NCBI GenBank assembly: GCA_943914115.1
Contig: CALUAU010000100.1
Location: 1-7,584 of the forward strand
Origin: an uncultured Microbacteriaceae bacterium
Lineage (GTDB): Bacteria > Actinomycetota > Actinomycetes > Actinomycetales > Microbacteriaceae
Length of the DNA: 7,584 bases
Reading direction: 5' to 3'
Part shown: positions 1-6,701 of the stretch, in pieces
Layout of the letters: every line of letters starts with the position of its first letter
Numbering within the stretch: the first letter of the stretch is position 1
Notes under the pieces: generated by a model
What the model saw: the letters and a program-made list of their open reading frames with translations, nothing else
What the model was told of the DNA's origin: nothing
Database searches by the model: none
Position numbers and translations under genes: made by a program

Positions 1-243
1 CCAGGCTCCGCGCAGGGCGAGCGCGCGTGCTCCGGTGAGCGCGCCTCCGGCAGCGACAGCCGTGACCACGTCGGGATTGGGAGTCATGAATCCTGGTGCT
101 TGAAACCAACCGTGGCGGATGCGTTTCAAGACGCCGCGTCGCAGGCCGCGGTCGACATCGTGTGAGCGGTAGCCGGCGTTCAGTAGTTGGAACCTTGCGA
201 CGACTCCGAAATTTGCTTCAAGCAATTCTTCTATTGATTGCAT
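1..243 (-). CDS. AbiEi-antitoxin/DUF559-like protein, N-terminal part only
   Basis: Reading the minus strand from an ATG at 243 gives 81 open codons that continue past the left edge. The protein begins MQSIEELLEANFGVVARFQL and continues with LLNAGYRSHDVDRGLRRGVL, then KRIRHGWFQAP, then NPDVVTAVAAGGALTGARAL. This pattern (an 'LL..G....I...L..G.L.RIR.G.Y..P' winged-helix block, then a 'D...A...GG.L....AL..HG.W' block) is the one I know from actinobacterial proteins annotated as AbiEi-type antitoxin domain or DUF559 proteins. Those often end in a Vsr/PD-(D/E)XK-like endonuclease domain, which would lie outside the window. An in-frame ATG at 264 is an alternative start, and the frame stays open further upstream. 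Neither start has a strong ribosome-binding site; 243 is chosen because family members begin about there. It could be a regulator, an antitoxin or a repair-type nuclease. The assignment is by motif memory only. Confidence 0.6.
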   Translation of the reverse strand, partial: MQSIEELLEANFGVVARFQLLNAGYRSHDVDRGLRRGVLKRIRHGWFQAPGFMTPNPDVVTAVAAGGALTGARALALRGAW

Positions 244-468
244 GCTGTCAGGTTGGCAAGACATCGCGTTTTGTTCCGGGCCTGGGTCGGTCTCTGGGAA
301 TAACTCACTATCCACAGCCCCTCCGGTCTGGTTTGCGGTGTTCAGCTCATTGTCTCGGTGTCTAACCGGCCCGCCGCTCTTGCTCAGATAAAGTCGCTGC
401 GTGCTTGGTAGCGCAATCAGGGGGCTCAAGTAGCCTCGCCCAGCTGTCGCCAGCTGCTCGGTGCGAAA

Positions 469-549
469 TTTGTTTCCTGGCTGCATCCTCGCTGTTGAAT
501 TTTGTTTCCTGGCTGCATCCCGGCAGGGGAGTTTTGTTTCCTGGCTGCA
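469..549 (+). repeat. Three direct repeats, 20-bp core at 32-bp period
   Basis: The core TTTGTTTCCTGGCTGCATCC begins at 469 and again at 501. A third copy at 533 matches the first 17 bases and then diverges. The start-to-start distance is exactly 32 bp both times, with 12 unrelated bases between cores. A period that is not a multiple of three argues against a protein repeat. The constant 32-bp spacing, roughly three helical turns, would place successive copies on about the same DNA face, as in protein-binding iterons; that function is an inference. Confidence 0.85.
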
Positions 550-602
550 GAATGCCTGCAGTTGAGGCTAAACCGGCCTGATTTGGCCTTATTTCGCTGT
601 GT

Positions 603-658
603 ATGCAGCCAAAAAACAAAAAACAGGAAACACAATTCTGAGGTCAGGAAACAAATTT
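603..658 (-). repeat. Degenerate inverted copies of the 32-bp array core
   Basis: Opposite-strand versions of the core follow the direct array. At 603-620, ATGCAGCCAAAAAACAAA matches the reverse complement of the core at 16 of 18 bases. At 624-635, CAGGAAACACAA is a partial copy. At 645-658, CAGGAAACAAATTT is the exact 14-base reverse complement of 466-479. The region 466-658 can therefore fold into alternative large hairpins with the centre near 577, in DNA or in RNA. Confidence 0.75.
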
Positions 659-684
659 CTGCAGGGATGGCAGAGGCTGGGCGC

Positions 685-718
685 AGGGGCTGCAGGCAGC
701 GGTAGGGGCTGCAGGCAG
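685..718 (+). repeat. Two 15-bp direct repeats AGGGGCTGCAGGCAG
   Basis: Identical copies lie at 685-699 and 704-718, offset by 19 bp, each containing CTGCAG. They lie between the inverted core copies and the rmuC stop. Function is unknown; slippage or local duplication is a simple explanation. Confidence 0.7.
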
Positions 719-745
719 GGCTACTGGCCGGGCCCGGCGCGGGGG

Positions 746-1879
746 CTAGGCTCCGGGTGCGGGGTCGGTGAACTCGGGGGCGGTGAGGGTGCGCGGCGCG
801 ACGCCGAGCGGCGGCGTGCTGGGCAGCTGCTTGGCGGCCGCATCAAAATCGGCGAGGCGCCGCGCGGTGGGCAGCACTCGCGCTTCGAGCGACCCGACCA
901 GCTGGTCATAGGCCTCCACCGACCCCTGCAGCTGCCGGCCAAGTTTGGCGAGGTGCCCGGATGCGGTGGCAAGTCGGTGGTACAGCTCGGTTGACAGCTC
1001 AAGCACTTCGGCAACTGAATCGCTGACTCGCTCCTGCTGCCAGGCCGCTGCCACGGCCCGCAGAATCGCCCAGAGCGTGGTGGGCGAGGCGAGCGCCACA
1101 TCGCGGCTGAACGCGTAGTCGAGCAGCGCCGGGTCGGCACCAACTGCCGCCGACAGTGCCGCCTCGCTCGGCAGATACGCGATCACCAGCGGCGCCGAGC
1201 CGGAAACCGCAGCCGGATAGTCGCGTGCACGCAGCGCATCCACGTGGCCCCGCACCGCACGCGCGTGCTCGAGCAAGAGCCGCTGCCGCTGCTTCTCATC
1301 TGCCGCATCCCCAGGATTTGGCACCGCCAGCGCCTCCAAATACCGCGCCATCGGCGCCTTGGCATCAATGATCAGTTCGTGTTCGCCGGGAAGGTGCACG
1401 AGTGCATCCGGTCGCGCCCCGCCAGAACCTGACGCCACCGTCACCTGCGTGTTGAAATCGACGTGCTCGAGCATCCCGGTTGCCTCGAGAAGGTTGCGTA
1501 GCTGTGCCTCACCCCAGTTGCCGCGGGTGCTGCTTGACCGCATCGATGTGGCCAGCTGTTCGGTGGCGGCCCGTAGCTCGGCATCGGATTGAGCCTGCAC
1601 TCGCAGCTGTTCGCTCAACCGCCCGTGCAATTCGAGCCGCTCGCCTTCGAGCTCTTGCACCACGGCACGCAGCTGCTGCAGTTCTCCGCGCACGGGTGCC
1701 AGTTCGCGAAGCACCGCAGTGTCGCCGCGATGCCGCGCATCCTGCGTTTCGAGCGCGCTGCGCAGTTCAGCGACCCGCGCTTCGGCAGCGGCCGCGCGGG
1801 CACGGTTGACGAGCAATCCGATGGCGATGCCGAGCGCGACGCCGAGGATCAAGCAGAGGATGAACCAAATGGGATGCAT
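746..1879 (-). CDS. rmuC: RmuC-family DNA recombination protein
   Basis: This 377-residue protein has the RmuC layout. A hydrophobic N-terminal membrane anchor (about residues 4-24) is followed by a long Ala/Glu/Arg/Leu-rich coiled coil (about 27-110) and then the conserved RmuC core. Visible core motifs are RGNWGEAQLRNLLEATGM (119-136), RPD (156-158) and IDAKAP (171-176). The RPD...D-A-K arrangement resembles the PD-(D/E)XK nuclease fold attributed to this family. In Escherichia coli RmuC is linked to limiting recombination at short inverted repeats; the exact reaction is not well defined. The ATG at 1879 is chosen because it places the membrane segment at the very start; the upstream GAAAG is a weak ribosome-binding site. 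It is last in the minus-strand gene run, 60 bp after the DUF1648 gene. The C-terminal tail is Pro/Ala-rich and unstructured. Confidence 0.92.
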   Translation of the reverse strand: MHPIWFILCLILGVALGIAIGLLVNRARAAAAEARVAELRSALETQDARHRGDTAVLRELAPVRGELQQLRAVVQELEGERLELHGRLSEQLRVQAQSDAELRAATEQLATSMRSSSTRGNWGEAQLRNLLEATGMLEHVDFNTQVTVASGSGGARPDALVHLPGEHELIIDAKAPMARYLEALAVPNPGDAADEKQRQRLLLEHARAVRGHVDALRARDYPAAVSGSAPLVIAYLPSEAALSAAVGADPALLDYAFSRDVALASPTTLWAILRAVAAAWQQERVSDSVAEVLELSTELYHRLATASGHLAKLGRQLQGSVEAYDQLVGSLEARVLPTARRLADFDAAAKQLPSTPPLGVAPRTLTAPEFTDPAPGA

Positions 1880-1939
1880 GGGTGAACTTTCGCATGAGCC
1901 TCCGACATTTTCGGCTCAACACCGGCCAAAGGCCAAAAA

Positions 1940-2416
1940 CTATCCCTGCCGCACCATCAGCACGATCGCGATCACTGGCGAAACCAACAGCACCGCCAAG
2001 CCAACCCACAGCAGCCACGTAATCGGCGATGAGAGCAGCGCTGCTGTGATTCCGGCGTAGACCAGCTGCATCCCAACCCCAACGAGCACCAGCAGCTGGT
2101 AGCTCAGCGCGTAGAGGCGTGCAGCGTTGTCGGCAGTCACGGGCACCGGATAATTCACGACGCGTGGCCGCGCCGCGAACCAAAAAATGAGCACCGTCGC
2201 TGCGAGCATGATTGCGATGAGCACAAACACGCTCGTTTTCGGCCCGAAGTTGTCGGGTGCACCGTTGAAATCGAAGTGGATTGGCACGATTTCCGGCAGC
2301 GAGGGGTAGGCGGCGAGCAACGTTGCCGAAATCGCGATTGCCGAAATCAGTGATGCCCACCGCAAGATCCGCCAGACGGGGCCAATAGCGGGTGCAATGC
2401 GGGGTCGGGATTCCAT
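1940..2416 (-). CDS. DUF1648-type four-helix membrane protein
   Basis: The 158-residue product has four predicted membrane segments at about 17-37, 61-81, 103-126 and 132-154. Between the first two lies the stretch LPEIVPIHFDFNGAPDNFGP (40-59), which matches the DUF1648 signature (LP..IP.HF...G..D..G.K). DUF1648 proteins are integral membrane proteins; some relatives belong to the SdpI immunity/signalling group, but a short protein like this one has no assigned role. I chose the ATG at 2416 rather than the one at 2440 because GGAGAG lies six bases upstream of it; the longer form would place this ribosome-binding site inside the gene. The gene starts 34 bp after the stop of the upstream helical protein and probably shares its transcript. 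Confidence 0.85.
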   Translation of the reverse strand: MESRPRIAPAIGPVWRILRWASLISAIAISATLLAAYPSLPEIVPIHFDFNGAPDNFGPKTSVFVLIAIMLAATVLIFWFAARPRVVNYPVPVTADNAARLYALSYQLLVLVGVGMQLVYAGITAALLSSPITWLLWVGLAVLLVSPVIAIVLMVRQG

Positions 2417-2450
2417 AGTGATCTCTCCAGCGGGCCGCATCTAAGCGGCG

Positions 2451-3677
2451 CTAGTTGCCGAAGAGTCTACCGAGAAGTCCGCGGCCGCGGCGGGCGGGCG
2501 GCTGCGCTGCCGGCACGGGGTCAACTTCGGGCAGCTCGTTTTCGAGCGCCCAGCTCGCAAAACTTGCCCACTCGAGCGCGAGCGTGTCGTCGTTGGGGAT
2601 ATCGAGTGATTCGGCGATGCGGTGCGCGATGGTCATCGTGTCGTCGGCCTCGTCGACGACTTTGGCGAGTGCTGCGCGGGCTTGACTGCCGGGGCCGGTT
2701 CCTTCGTATCTGGCGAGCAGGCCCGACACGTGCATCCCGTCGAGCACGAGTTCGACGCGTTTCAGCAGCGGCGGCTGCACACCCGCAAGTCGCCGCCGCC
2801 GAGCAGCCAGTAGTTGCACTGCAAGTCCCGAGGTGGCCACTTCGGCGCGGGCTATGTCGAGCAGGTGCGTTTCGGCGGTGTTGCCGACGGTTGCTTCCAG
2901 TGCGCGCAAATACTGTTCGGCGGCCATGCTTGAGCTGGTCCACCCTTCGCGGTGTCCGTGGGCGACTTCGATGACTCGATCGGCAAAGGCGGCATCTCGG
3001 GTGCGGTGGATGAGTTCGCAGGTGGCGGTCCAGGATGCGGGCTGTTCGCCCGGTTGCGGTTCGCCGGTGGGCACTGCATCCAGTGGCTGTTCAAGCCCCC
3101 AGTACGACAGTACGGTGTTGCGCACGTCGGGCCGGTCGGGGGTGGCGGATGCTGCTGCAACGAGTAGCTCGTCGGTGACTCGTTCAACGGCCGGGTCGTT
3201 GGGCTGTGGCGCGGCTTCGGTGAGGTCGCGCCGCAACTGCAGGTACACTTCGCCGCGGTCATCGGCGCGTAGGGCCCTTGCCGATCGTGCCAGATCGAGG
3301 GGGAGCGAGTCGGCATCGTGTGCGACGAGCCAGGTGCGTAGCTCTTCGATCACTTTTGGGCTGAATGCCCGGCGCACCGGCTCGCTTGCTGGCTGCAGGT
3401 AGCAGCGCCAGGCGAATTCGTCGGGGAAGGGTTCGGGCCAGTTTTGGGCGATGTATTCGACGGCACGGTGGTCGTCGAAGCTGCGTGCCAACATGAGCGC
3501 GAGTCCGGCGACCAGGTCGCGTTTGCCGCTGTCACGCATCCGCACCCATTTGTCGAGCAGCGCCCGGTAGGCTTTTTCGCCGCCGTCAGCGACAAGGGCA
3601 GCGTACACACCGTTGGGGTCGGCCTGTTCGGCGTGATCGAGGGCGTATTTCCAGAGCGGAGTTTGCGCTGCGGTCAT
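2451..3677 (-). CDS. Helical protein of unknown function
   Basis: I do not recognise this family. The 408-residue protein is acidic, Ala/Leu-rich and looks almost entirely alpha-helical, with no signal peptide or membrane segment, so it is probably cytosolic. The helices have a loosely repeated, TPR/HEAT-like feel, but I cannot demonstrate a repeat register. The end is distinctive: a Pro/Ala-rich linker leads to a basic, hydrophobic tail, RRGRGLLGRLFGN, which could bind a membrane, nucleic acid or a partner. An in-frame TTG at 3698 would add seven residues (MPTYYDD); neither start has a good ribosome-binding site, so the ATG at 3677 is preferred. Strong, GC-rich, frame-consistent coding and tight spacing (34 bp) to the DUF1648 gene support it as a real gene in the same operon. 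A family search is needed for any function. Confidence 0.8.
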   Translation of the reverse strand: MTAAQTPLWKYALDHAEQADPNGVYAALVADGGEKAYRALLDKWVRMRDSGKRDLVAGLALMLARSFDDHRAVEYIAQNWPEPFPDEFAWRCYLQPASEPVRRAFSPKVIEELRTWLVAHDADSLPLDLARSARALRADDRGEVYLQLRRDLTEAAPQPNDPAVERVTDELLVAAASATPDRPDVRNTVLSYWGLEQPLDAVPTGEPQPGEQPASWTATCELIHRTRDAAFADRVIEVAHGHREGWTSSSMAAEQYLRALEATVGNTAETHLLDIARAEVATSGLAVQLLAARRRRLAGVQPPLLKRVELVLDGMHVSGLLARYEGTGPGSQARAALAKVVDEADDTMTIAHRIAESLDIPNDDTLALEWASFASWALENELPEVDPVPAAQPPARRGRGLLGRLFGN

Positions 3678-3716
3678 GTCGTCATAGTAGGTGGGCAATC
3701 TTGCGGCAAACTCAGT

Positions 3717-3735
3717 GCGGCACTGTCAGTGCCGC
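3717..3735. terminator. Perfect 8-bp hairpin between exonuclease and the next gene
   Basis: GCGGCACT (3717-3724) and AGTGCCGC (3728-3735) form a perfect stem with a 3-base loop. It lies in the 86-bp gap after the exonuclease stop and about 40 bp before the start of the helical-protein gene. There is no strong T-run on the minus-strand side, so it may be a weak terminator, an mRNA processing or stability hairpin, or an operator for the downstream genes. Confidence 0.4.
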
Positions 3736-3763
3736 GTTGACGGGATGCGTGCCAGAGCCGGCG

Positions 3764-4375
3764 CTAGAAGGTTGCTTTTCTCTCGAGTGCGGTGAGTGCG
3801 TCGGCATCCTCGGCGGGGATTTCGCGGATGAACACCGCGGTTTGTTTTGACAGCTCGGCGAGCGTTGCGGCTTCCATCCGTCGGGCGATGTCGATGACGA
3901 TTGCCGCGCAGGCTTCGGCGTCTTCGAGCGGGTCGTGATGGTTTTGCAGCTCGTATCCGGCTTCGCGGGCGGCGTTGGGTAAGCGGTATGACTGCATCTG
4001 ATAACCGCGCCGGGCGAGGCGCAGCGAACAAAAATATCGCACGCCGGGCACGGGTAGTGCGCAGGCGCGGGTGGCGGCAACGAGCACCCCGGCGTCGAAA
4101 CCGGCATTGTGGGCGACGATGATGTCGTCACCGACGAAGTTGAGGATGCGTTCGAGTGCTTCGGGCCATTCGGGGGCGCGGGATACCCGCTCGCGTGAGA
4201 TGCCGTGCAGCTGCACGTTGAAGGGGGTGAATTCGTCGTGCCCGGCCGGCGGGCGGATGAGGAAGTGTTCGCGGTCGGTGATCTCACTGCCGCGCACCCG
4301 AACCATCCCGACGGCGCAGGCTGATGCGGGGGAGCGGTTTGCGGTTTCAAAGTCGAGCGCGACGAAATCGGGCAT
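3764..4375 (-). CDS. DEDDh-type 3'-5' exonuclease (DnaQ-like)
   Basis: The 203-residue protein is a stand-alone DnaQ-fold exonuclease that removes nucleotides from 3' ends using two metal ions. All three Exo motifs are visible: Exo I DFETAN with D8 and E10; Exo II VAHNAGFD with D94; Exo III HHDPLEDAEA with H147 and D152 in the H-x4-D spacing of the DEDDh class. It resembles the epsilon-like exonucleases of actinobacteria; about 50 residues after the core look helical and low in conservation. The start at 4375 is set by AAGGA eight bases upstream; an in-frame ATG at 4384 would overlap that site. The gene is divergent from ychF with 73 bp between starts. Likely roles are DNA repair or RNA/DNA end trimming; the substrate cannot be read from the sequence. 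Confidence 0.9.
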   Translation of the reverse strand: MPDFVALDFETANRSPASACAVGMVRVRGSEITDREHFLIRPPAGHDEFTPFNVQLHGISRERVSRAPEWPEALERILNFVGDDIIVAHNAGFDAGVLVAATRACALPVPGVRYFCSLRLARRGYQMQSYRLPNAAREAGYELQNHHDPLEDAEACAAIVIDIARRMEAATLAELSKQTAVFIREIPAEDADALTALERKATF

Positions 4376-4434
4376 AGCAACCATCCTTGCAGGTGCCACC
4401 GACTCTCGCCGAGCTAGGCGGGGCTTGCGGCGGG

Positions 4435-4440
4435 TAGAAT
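4435..4440 (+). promoter_or_regulatory. Probable -10 box for leaderless ychF mRNA
   Basis: TAGAAT lies eight bases upstream of the ychF ATG. A transcript starting about seven bases after this box would begin at or within a base or two of the start codon. No Shine-Dalgarno sequence is visible in the bases before the ATG, which fits leaderless translation, common in actinobacteria. No convincing -35 box is seen at the usual distance. Confidence 0.5.
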
Positions 4441-4448
4441 CGGTGCCT

Positions 4449-5540
4449 ATGGCTCTTACTCTCGGAATTGTCGGTCTGCCCAATGTCGGTAAGTCGACGC
4501 TGTTCAATGCTCTGACCAAGAACACCGTGCTCGCGGCGAACTATCCGTTCGCGACGATTGAGCCGAATGTGGGTGTGGTTGAGCTGCCCGATGAACGTCT
4601 CGGCCGGCTCGCCGAGATTTTCGGTTCTGAACGCATCCTGCCTGCGACCGTGTCGTTTGTGGATATTGCCGGCATTGTGAAGGGTGCTTCGGAGGGCGAG
4701 GGTTTGGGTAACCAGTTCCTCGCGAATATTCGCGAGGCGGATGCGATTTGCCAGGTGGTGCGCGGGTTCAGTGACCCGGATGTGGTGCACGTGGATGGCA
4801 AGGTGTCGCCGGCGAGCGATATGGAGACGATTAATACCGAGCTGATTCTTGCCGATCTGCAGACGATCGAGAAGGCGCTGCCGCGCTATGAGAAGGGCGC
4901 GAAGCACAAGACGCTTGACCCGCAGATGTACAGCACTGCGAAGGAGGCGCTCGCGGTGCTTGAAGAAGGCAAGCTGCTGTCGATGAGTGATCTTGATCTT
5001 GAGCCGATTCGTGAGCTGGGGCTGTTGAGCGCGAAGCCGTTTATTTACGTGTTTAACGTGGATGAGGATGCGCTTGGCGATGAGGCGAAGCTTGCGGAGC
5101 TTGCCGCGTTGGTGGCGCCGGCGAAGGCGGTGTTTTTGGATGCGAAGACCGAGTCGGAGCTAATTGATCTGCCGGCCGATGAGGCGGCTGAGCTGCTCGC
5201 GTCGTTGGGGCAGGAAGAGTCGGGGCTTGACCAGCTGGCGCGCGTCGGTTTCGACACGCTGGGCTTGCAGACGTATTTGACTGCCGGGCCGAAGGAGTCG
5301 CGCGCGTGGACGATTCGCAAGGGGTGGAAGGCGCCGCAGGCTGCGGGTGTGATCCACACCGATTTCGAGCGCGGGTTCATTAAGGCTGAGGTCGTGTCGT
5401 TTGACGACCTGGATGCGGCCGGTTCAATGACGGATGCGAAGGCCGCCGGCAAGGTGCGTATGGAGGGCAAGGACTACGTCATGCAGGATGGTGATGTGGT
5501 GGAGTTCAAGTTTAATGTAACCCCTGGAGGCAAGAAGTGA
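4449..5540 (+). CDS. ychF: YchF/OLA1-family ribosome-associated ATPase, with a foreign 6-residue tail
   Basis: The 363-residue protein is YchF, a universally conserved Obg-like P-loop NTPase that prefers ATP and associates with ribosomes. Visible features are the P-loop GLPNVGKS (9-16), the G3 region DIAGIVKGASEGEGLGNQFL (72-91), NVDE in place of the GTP-specific NKxD, a helical hairpin in the middle, and the C-terminal TGS domain ending DGDVVEFKFNV. Family members normally stop at or about this final Val. Here six more codons, TPGGKK, follow before TGA. A second copy of the last seven codons with its own TAG lies at 7530-7553, so the ancestral protein was probably 357 residues and the tail comes from the inserted restriction-modification module. 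The ATG at 4449 is preferred over upstream in-frame starts because the frame upstream overlaps the divergent exonuclease gene and the P-loop position matches the family. Confidence 0.97.
   Translation: MALTLGIVGLPNVGKSTLFNALTKNTVLAANYPFATIEPNVGVVELPDERLGRLAEIFGSERILPATVSFVDIAGIVKGASEGEGLGNQFLANIREADAICQVVRGFSDPDVVHVDGKVSPASDMETINTELILADLQTIEKALPRYEKGAKHKTLDPQMYSTAKEALAVLEEGKLLSMSDLDLEPIRELGLLSAKPFIYVFNVDEDALGDEAKLAELAALVAPAKAVFLDAKTESELIDLPADEAAELLASLGQEESGLDQLARVGFDTLGLQTYLTAGPKESRAWTIRKGWKAPQAAGVIHTDFERGFIKAEVVSFDDLDAAGSMTDAKAAGKVRMEGKDYVMQDGDVVEFKFNVTPGGKK
5498..5519 (+). repeat. Left copy of the ychF-end direct repeat (module boundary)
   Basis: These 22 bases, encoding the end of YchF (VEFKFNV in frame from 5499), recur at 7529-7550 with three differences. 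The first 12 bases are identical; the differences are AAG/AAA, AAT/AAC and GTA/GTG, all synonymous. Sequence before and after the repeat is unrelated at the two ends, so this is the left border of the inserted segment. Confidence 0.88.
5526..5530 (+). promoter_or_regulatory. Ribosome-binding site for the methyltransferase inside the ychF tail
   Basis: GGAGG sits six bases upstream of the GTG start at 5537. It is also read as part of the codons for Gly-Gly in the YchF tail TPGGKK. Ribosomes finishing ychF at TGA (5538-5540) are placed to restart at the overlapping GTG, so translation of the two genes is probably coupled. Confidence 0.8.
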
Positions 5541-6688
5541 GTCAGGCGACGCTTTTCGAGCTTGGACTGAGTGATCAGGTAGAGCCCGGCGAGGATCCTT
5601 CCTACCTGACTCGACAGCTCGTCACCTATATCGGGAACAAGCGGGGTCTGGCTGGTCCGATCAGTCAGGCTGTCATCGATGCGCGAAGTCGACTCGGCGG
5701 ACGAAAGTTGAGGTCGATCGACTTGTTCGCGGGTAGCGGGTTCGTCGCGCGCCTCTTGAAGAAGCACTCTTCGCTAGTGGCGTCGAACGACCTGGAACTA
5801 TACGCGCAGGCGATTGGGGAATGCTTCCTCGCCGACCGTGACGAGGCGCTGCTGGCCGAGGCGGCGCAGCACGCCGACCGCCTCAACCGCGCCGCGCTCG
5901 ACGGGGCGTCGCACGACGGCTTCATCCGTGAGCTGTATTCCCCAGTTGACGACCAAGACATCCAGCTGGGTGAGCGAGTTTTCTACTCGAACGACAATGC
6001 GCGCCGCCTCGATTTCTACGTTCAGGAATTGTCGAAACTGCCGGACGAGATCCGTTGCCTTCTTCTTGGACCGTTGCTGTCAAGCGCATCGATTCACGCG
6101 AACACGGGAGGCGTCTTCAAGGGGTTTTATAAGGACAAGAACACTGGTATCGGTAAGTTTGGCGCGGCGGCTGGCGATGCCACGAGCCGGATCCTCTCTC
6201 CGATTACTCTCGAAGCGCCGGTTCAAAGTGTTTTCCGGTCCGAGCATAAAGTCTTTCGACGAGACGCTAATGACCTTGCACCCGACTTGGGATCCTTCGA
6301 CCTGGTCTATATCGACCCTCCCTATAACCAGCACCCCTACGGTTCGAACTACTTCATGCTCAACCTGCTCGCGAACTACGAGCGTCCCGAGGAAGTGAGT
6401 CGGGTTTCCGGCATTCCGACCGACTGGAATCGCTCGGGGTACAACGTAAAGAAGCGATCTCTGACGCTCCTCACTGACCTGTTTGAGAAAATTCGAGCGC
6501 GATTCCTCCTCGTGTCGTTCAACTCTGAGGGTTACGTGTCCACGGAGGAGATCAAGGAAGTTCTGGGCTCGCACGGTCGAGTCGACGAGGAGATTTTTAA
6601 GTACAACACCTATCGCGCCAGCAGGAACCTGCGCGGCAGGCCGATCCACGTGAACGAGCACCTTTTCCTGCTCGATCGAGAGGGCTGA
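5537..6688 (+). CDS. Type II N6-adenine DNA methyltransferase (D12/alpha class)
   Basis: This 383-residue enzyme transfers a methyl group from S-adenosylmethionine to adenine in DNA and should protect host sites from the endonuclease next to it. Motif order is that of the D12/alpha class: motif X TYIGNKRG (30-37), motif I DLFAGSGFVARLLK (62-75) for cofactor binding, an acidic motif II region (NDLELY, 84-89), a variable target-recognition region (about 100-245), and the catalytic motif IV DPPYNQHPYGSNYF (260-273). The GTG start at 5537 overlaps the ychF stop by four bases (GTGA) and has a strong GGAGG, which settles the start. The endonuclease gene begins 13 bp after the stop. No C-protein (controller) gene precedes either gene. 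The target sequence cannot be read directly; pairing with an EcoRI-like nuclease suggests an AATT-containing site. An orphan or non-cognate methylase is possible but less likely in this tight pair. Confidence 0.92.
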   Translation: MSQATLFELGLSDQVEPGEDPSYLTRQLVTYIGNKRGLAGPISQAVIDARSRLGGRKLRSIDLFAGSGFVARLLKKHSSLVASNDLELYAQAIGECFLADRDEALLAEAAQHADRLNRAALDGASHDGFIRELYSPVDDQDIQLGERVFYSNDNARRLDFYVQELSKLPDEIRCLLLGPLLSSASIHANTGGVFKGFYKDKNTGIGKFGAAAGDATSRILSPITLEAPVQSVFRSEHKVFRRDANDLAPDLGSFDLVYIDPPYNQHPYGSNYFMLNLLANYERPEEVSRVSGIPTDWNRSGYNVKKRSLTLLTDLFEKIRARFLLVSFNSEGYVSTEEIKEVLGSHGRVDEEIFKYNTYRASRNLRGRPIHVNEHLFLLDREG

Positions 6689-6701
6689 GGACAGGAGTGA
6701 A

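Larger units (their letters stand above)
244..745. other. Non-coding interval rich in short repeats
   Basis: This 502-bp stretch separates the start of the left-edge gene from the end of rmuC. The open frames within it (for example 362-619 minus and 599-994 plus) have no recognisable protein pattern and run through the repeats, so I do not call them genes. The middle (466-658) holds the 32-bp repeat array and its inverted copies. The right side holds two 15-bp copies at 685 and 704. Five CTGCAG hexamers occur between 545 and 714. A perfect 12-bp palindrome, GCCGGGCCCGGC, lies at 727-738, just past the rmuC stop, and could contribute to ending that transcript, but it has no T-run. Confidence 0.6.

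Noticed and set aside
96..365. Plus-strand open frame of 89 residues
   Set aside because: Arg-rich with no family pattern; it is antisense to the better-supported AbiEi/DUF559-like gene.
469..549. CRISPR array
   Set aside because: Only three 20-bp repeats with 12-bp gaps, inverted copies next to them and no cas genes; repeat and spacer lengths do not fit CRISPR.
1895..1916. Hairpin (GAGCC...GGCTC) between the DUF1648 gene and rmuC
   Set aside because: Short stem with a large loop and no T-run; too weak to call a terminator.
2833..3402. Plus-strand open frame of 189 residues
   Set aside because: Ser/Arg/Ala-rich shadow of the minus-strand helical protein with no ribosome-binding site or known motif.
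3414..4234. GAATTC sites at 3414 and 4229 as regulatory or targeted features
   Set aside because: Two sites in the backbone, and none seen in the module, are unremarkable at this length; they would only be substrates if the enzyme truly recognises GAATTC.
3712..4380. Minus-strand open frame overlapping the exonuclease
   Set aside because: Pro/Ser/Thr-rich translation typical of a shifted frame in GC-rich DNA; the DEDDh motifs lie in the other frame.
4071..4448. Long N-terminal extension of YchF
   Set aside because: The in-frame extension is antisense to the exonuclease gene and looks non-coding; the YchF family begins just before the P-loop, as with the ATG at 4449.
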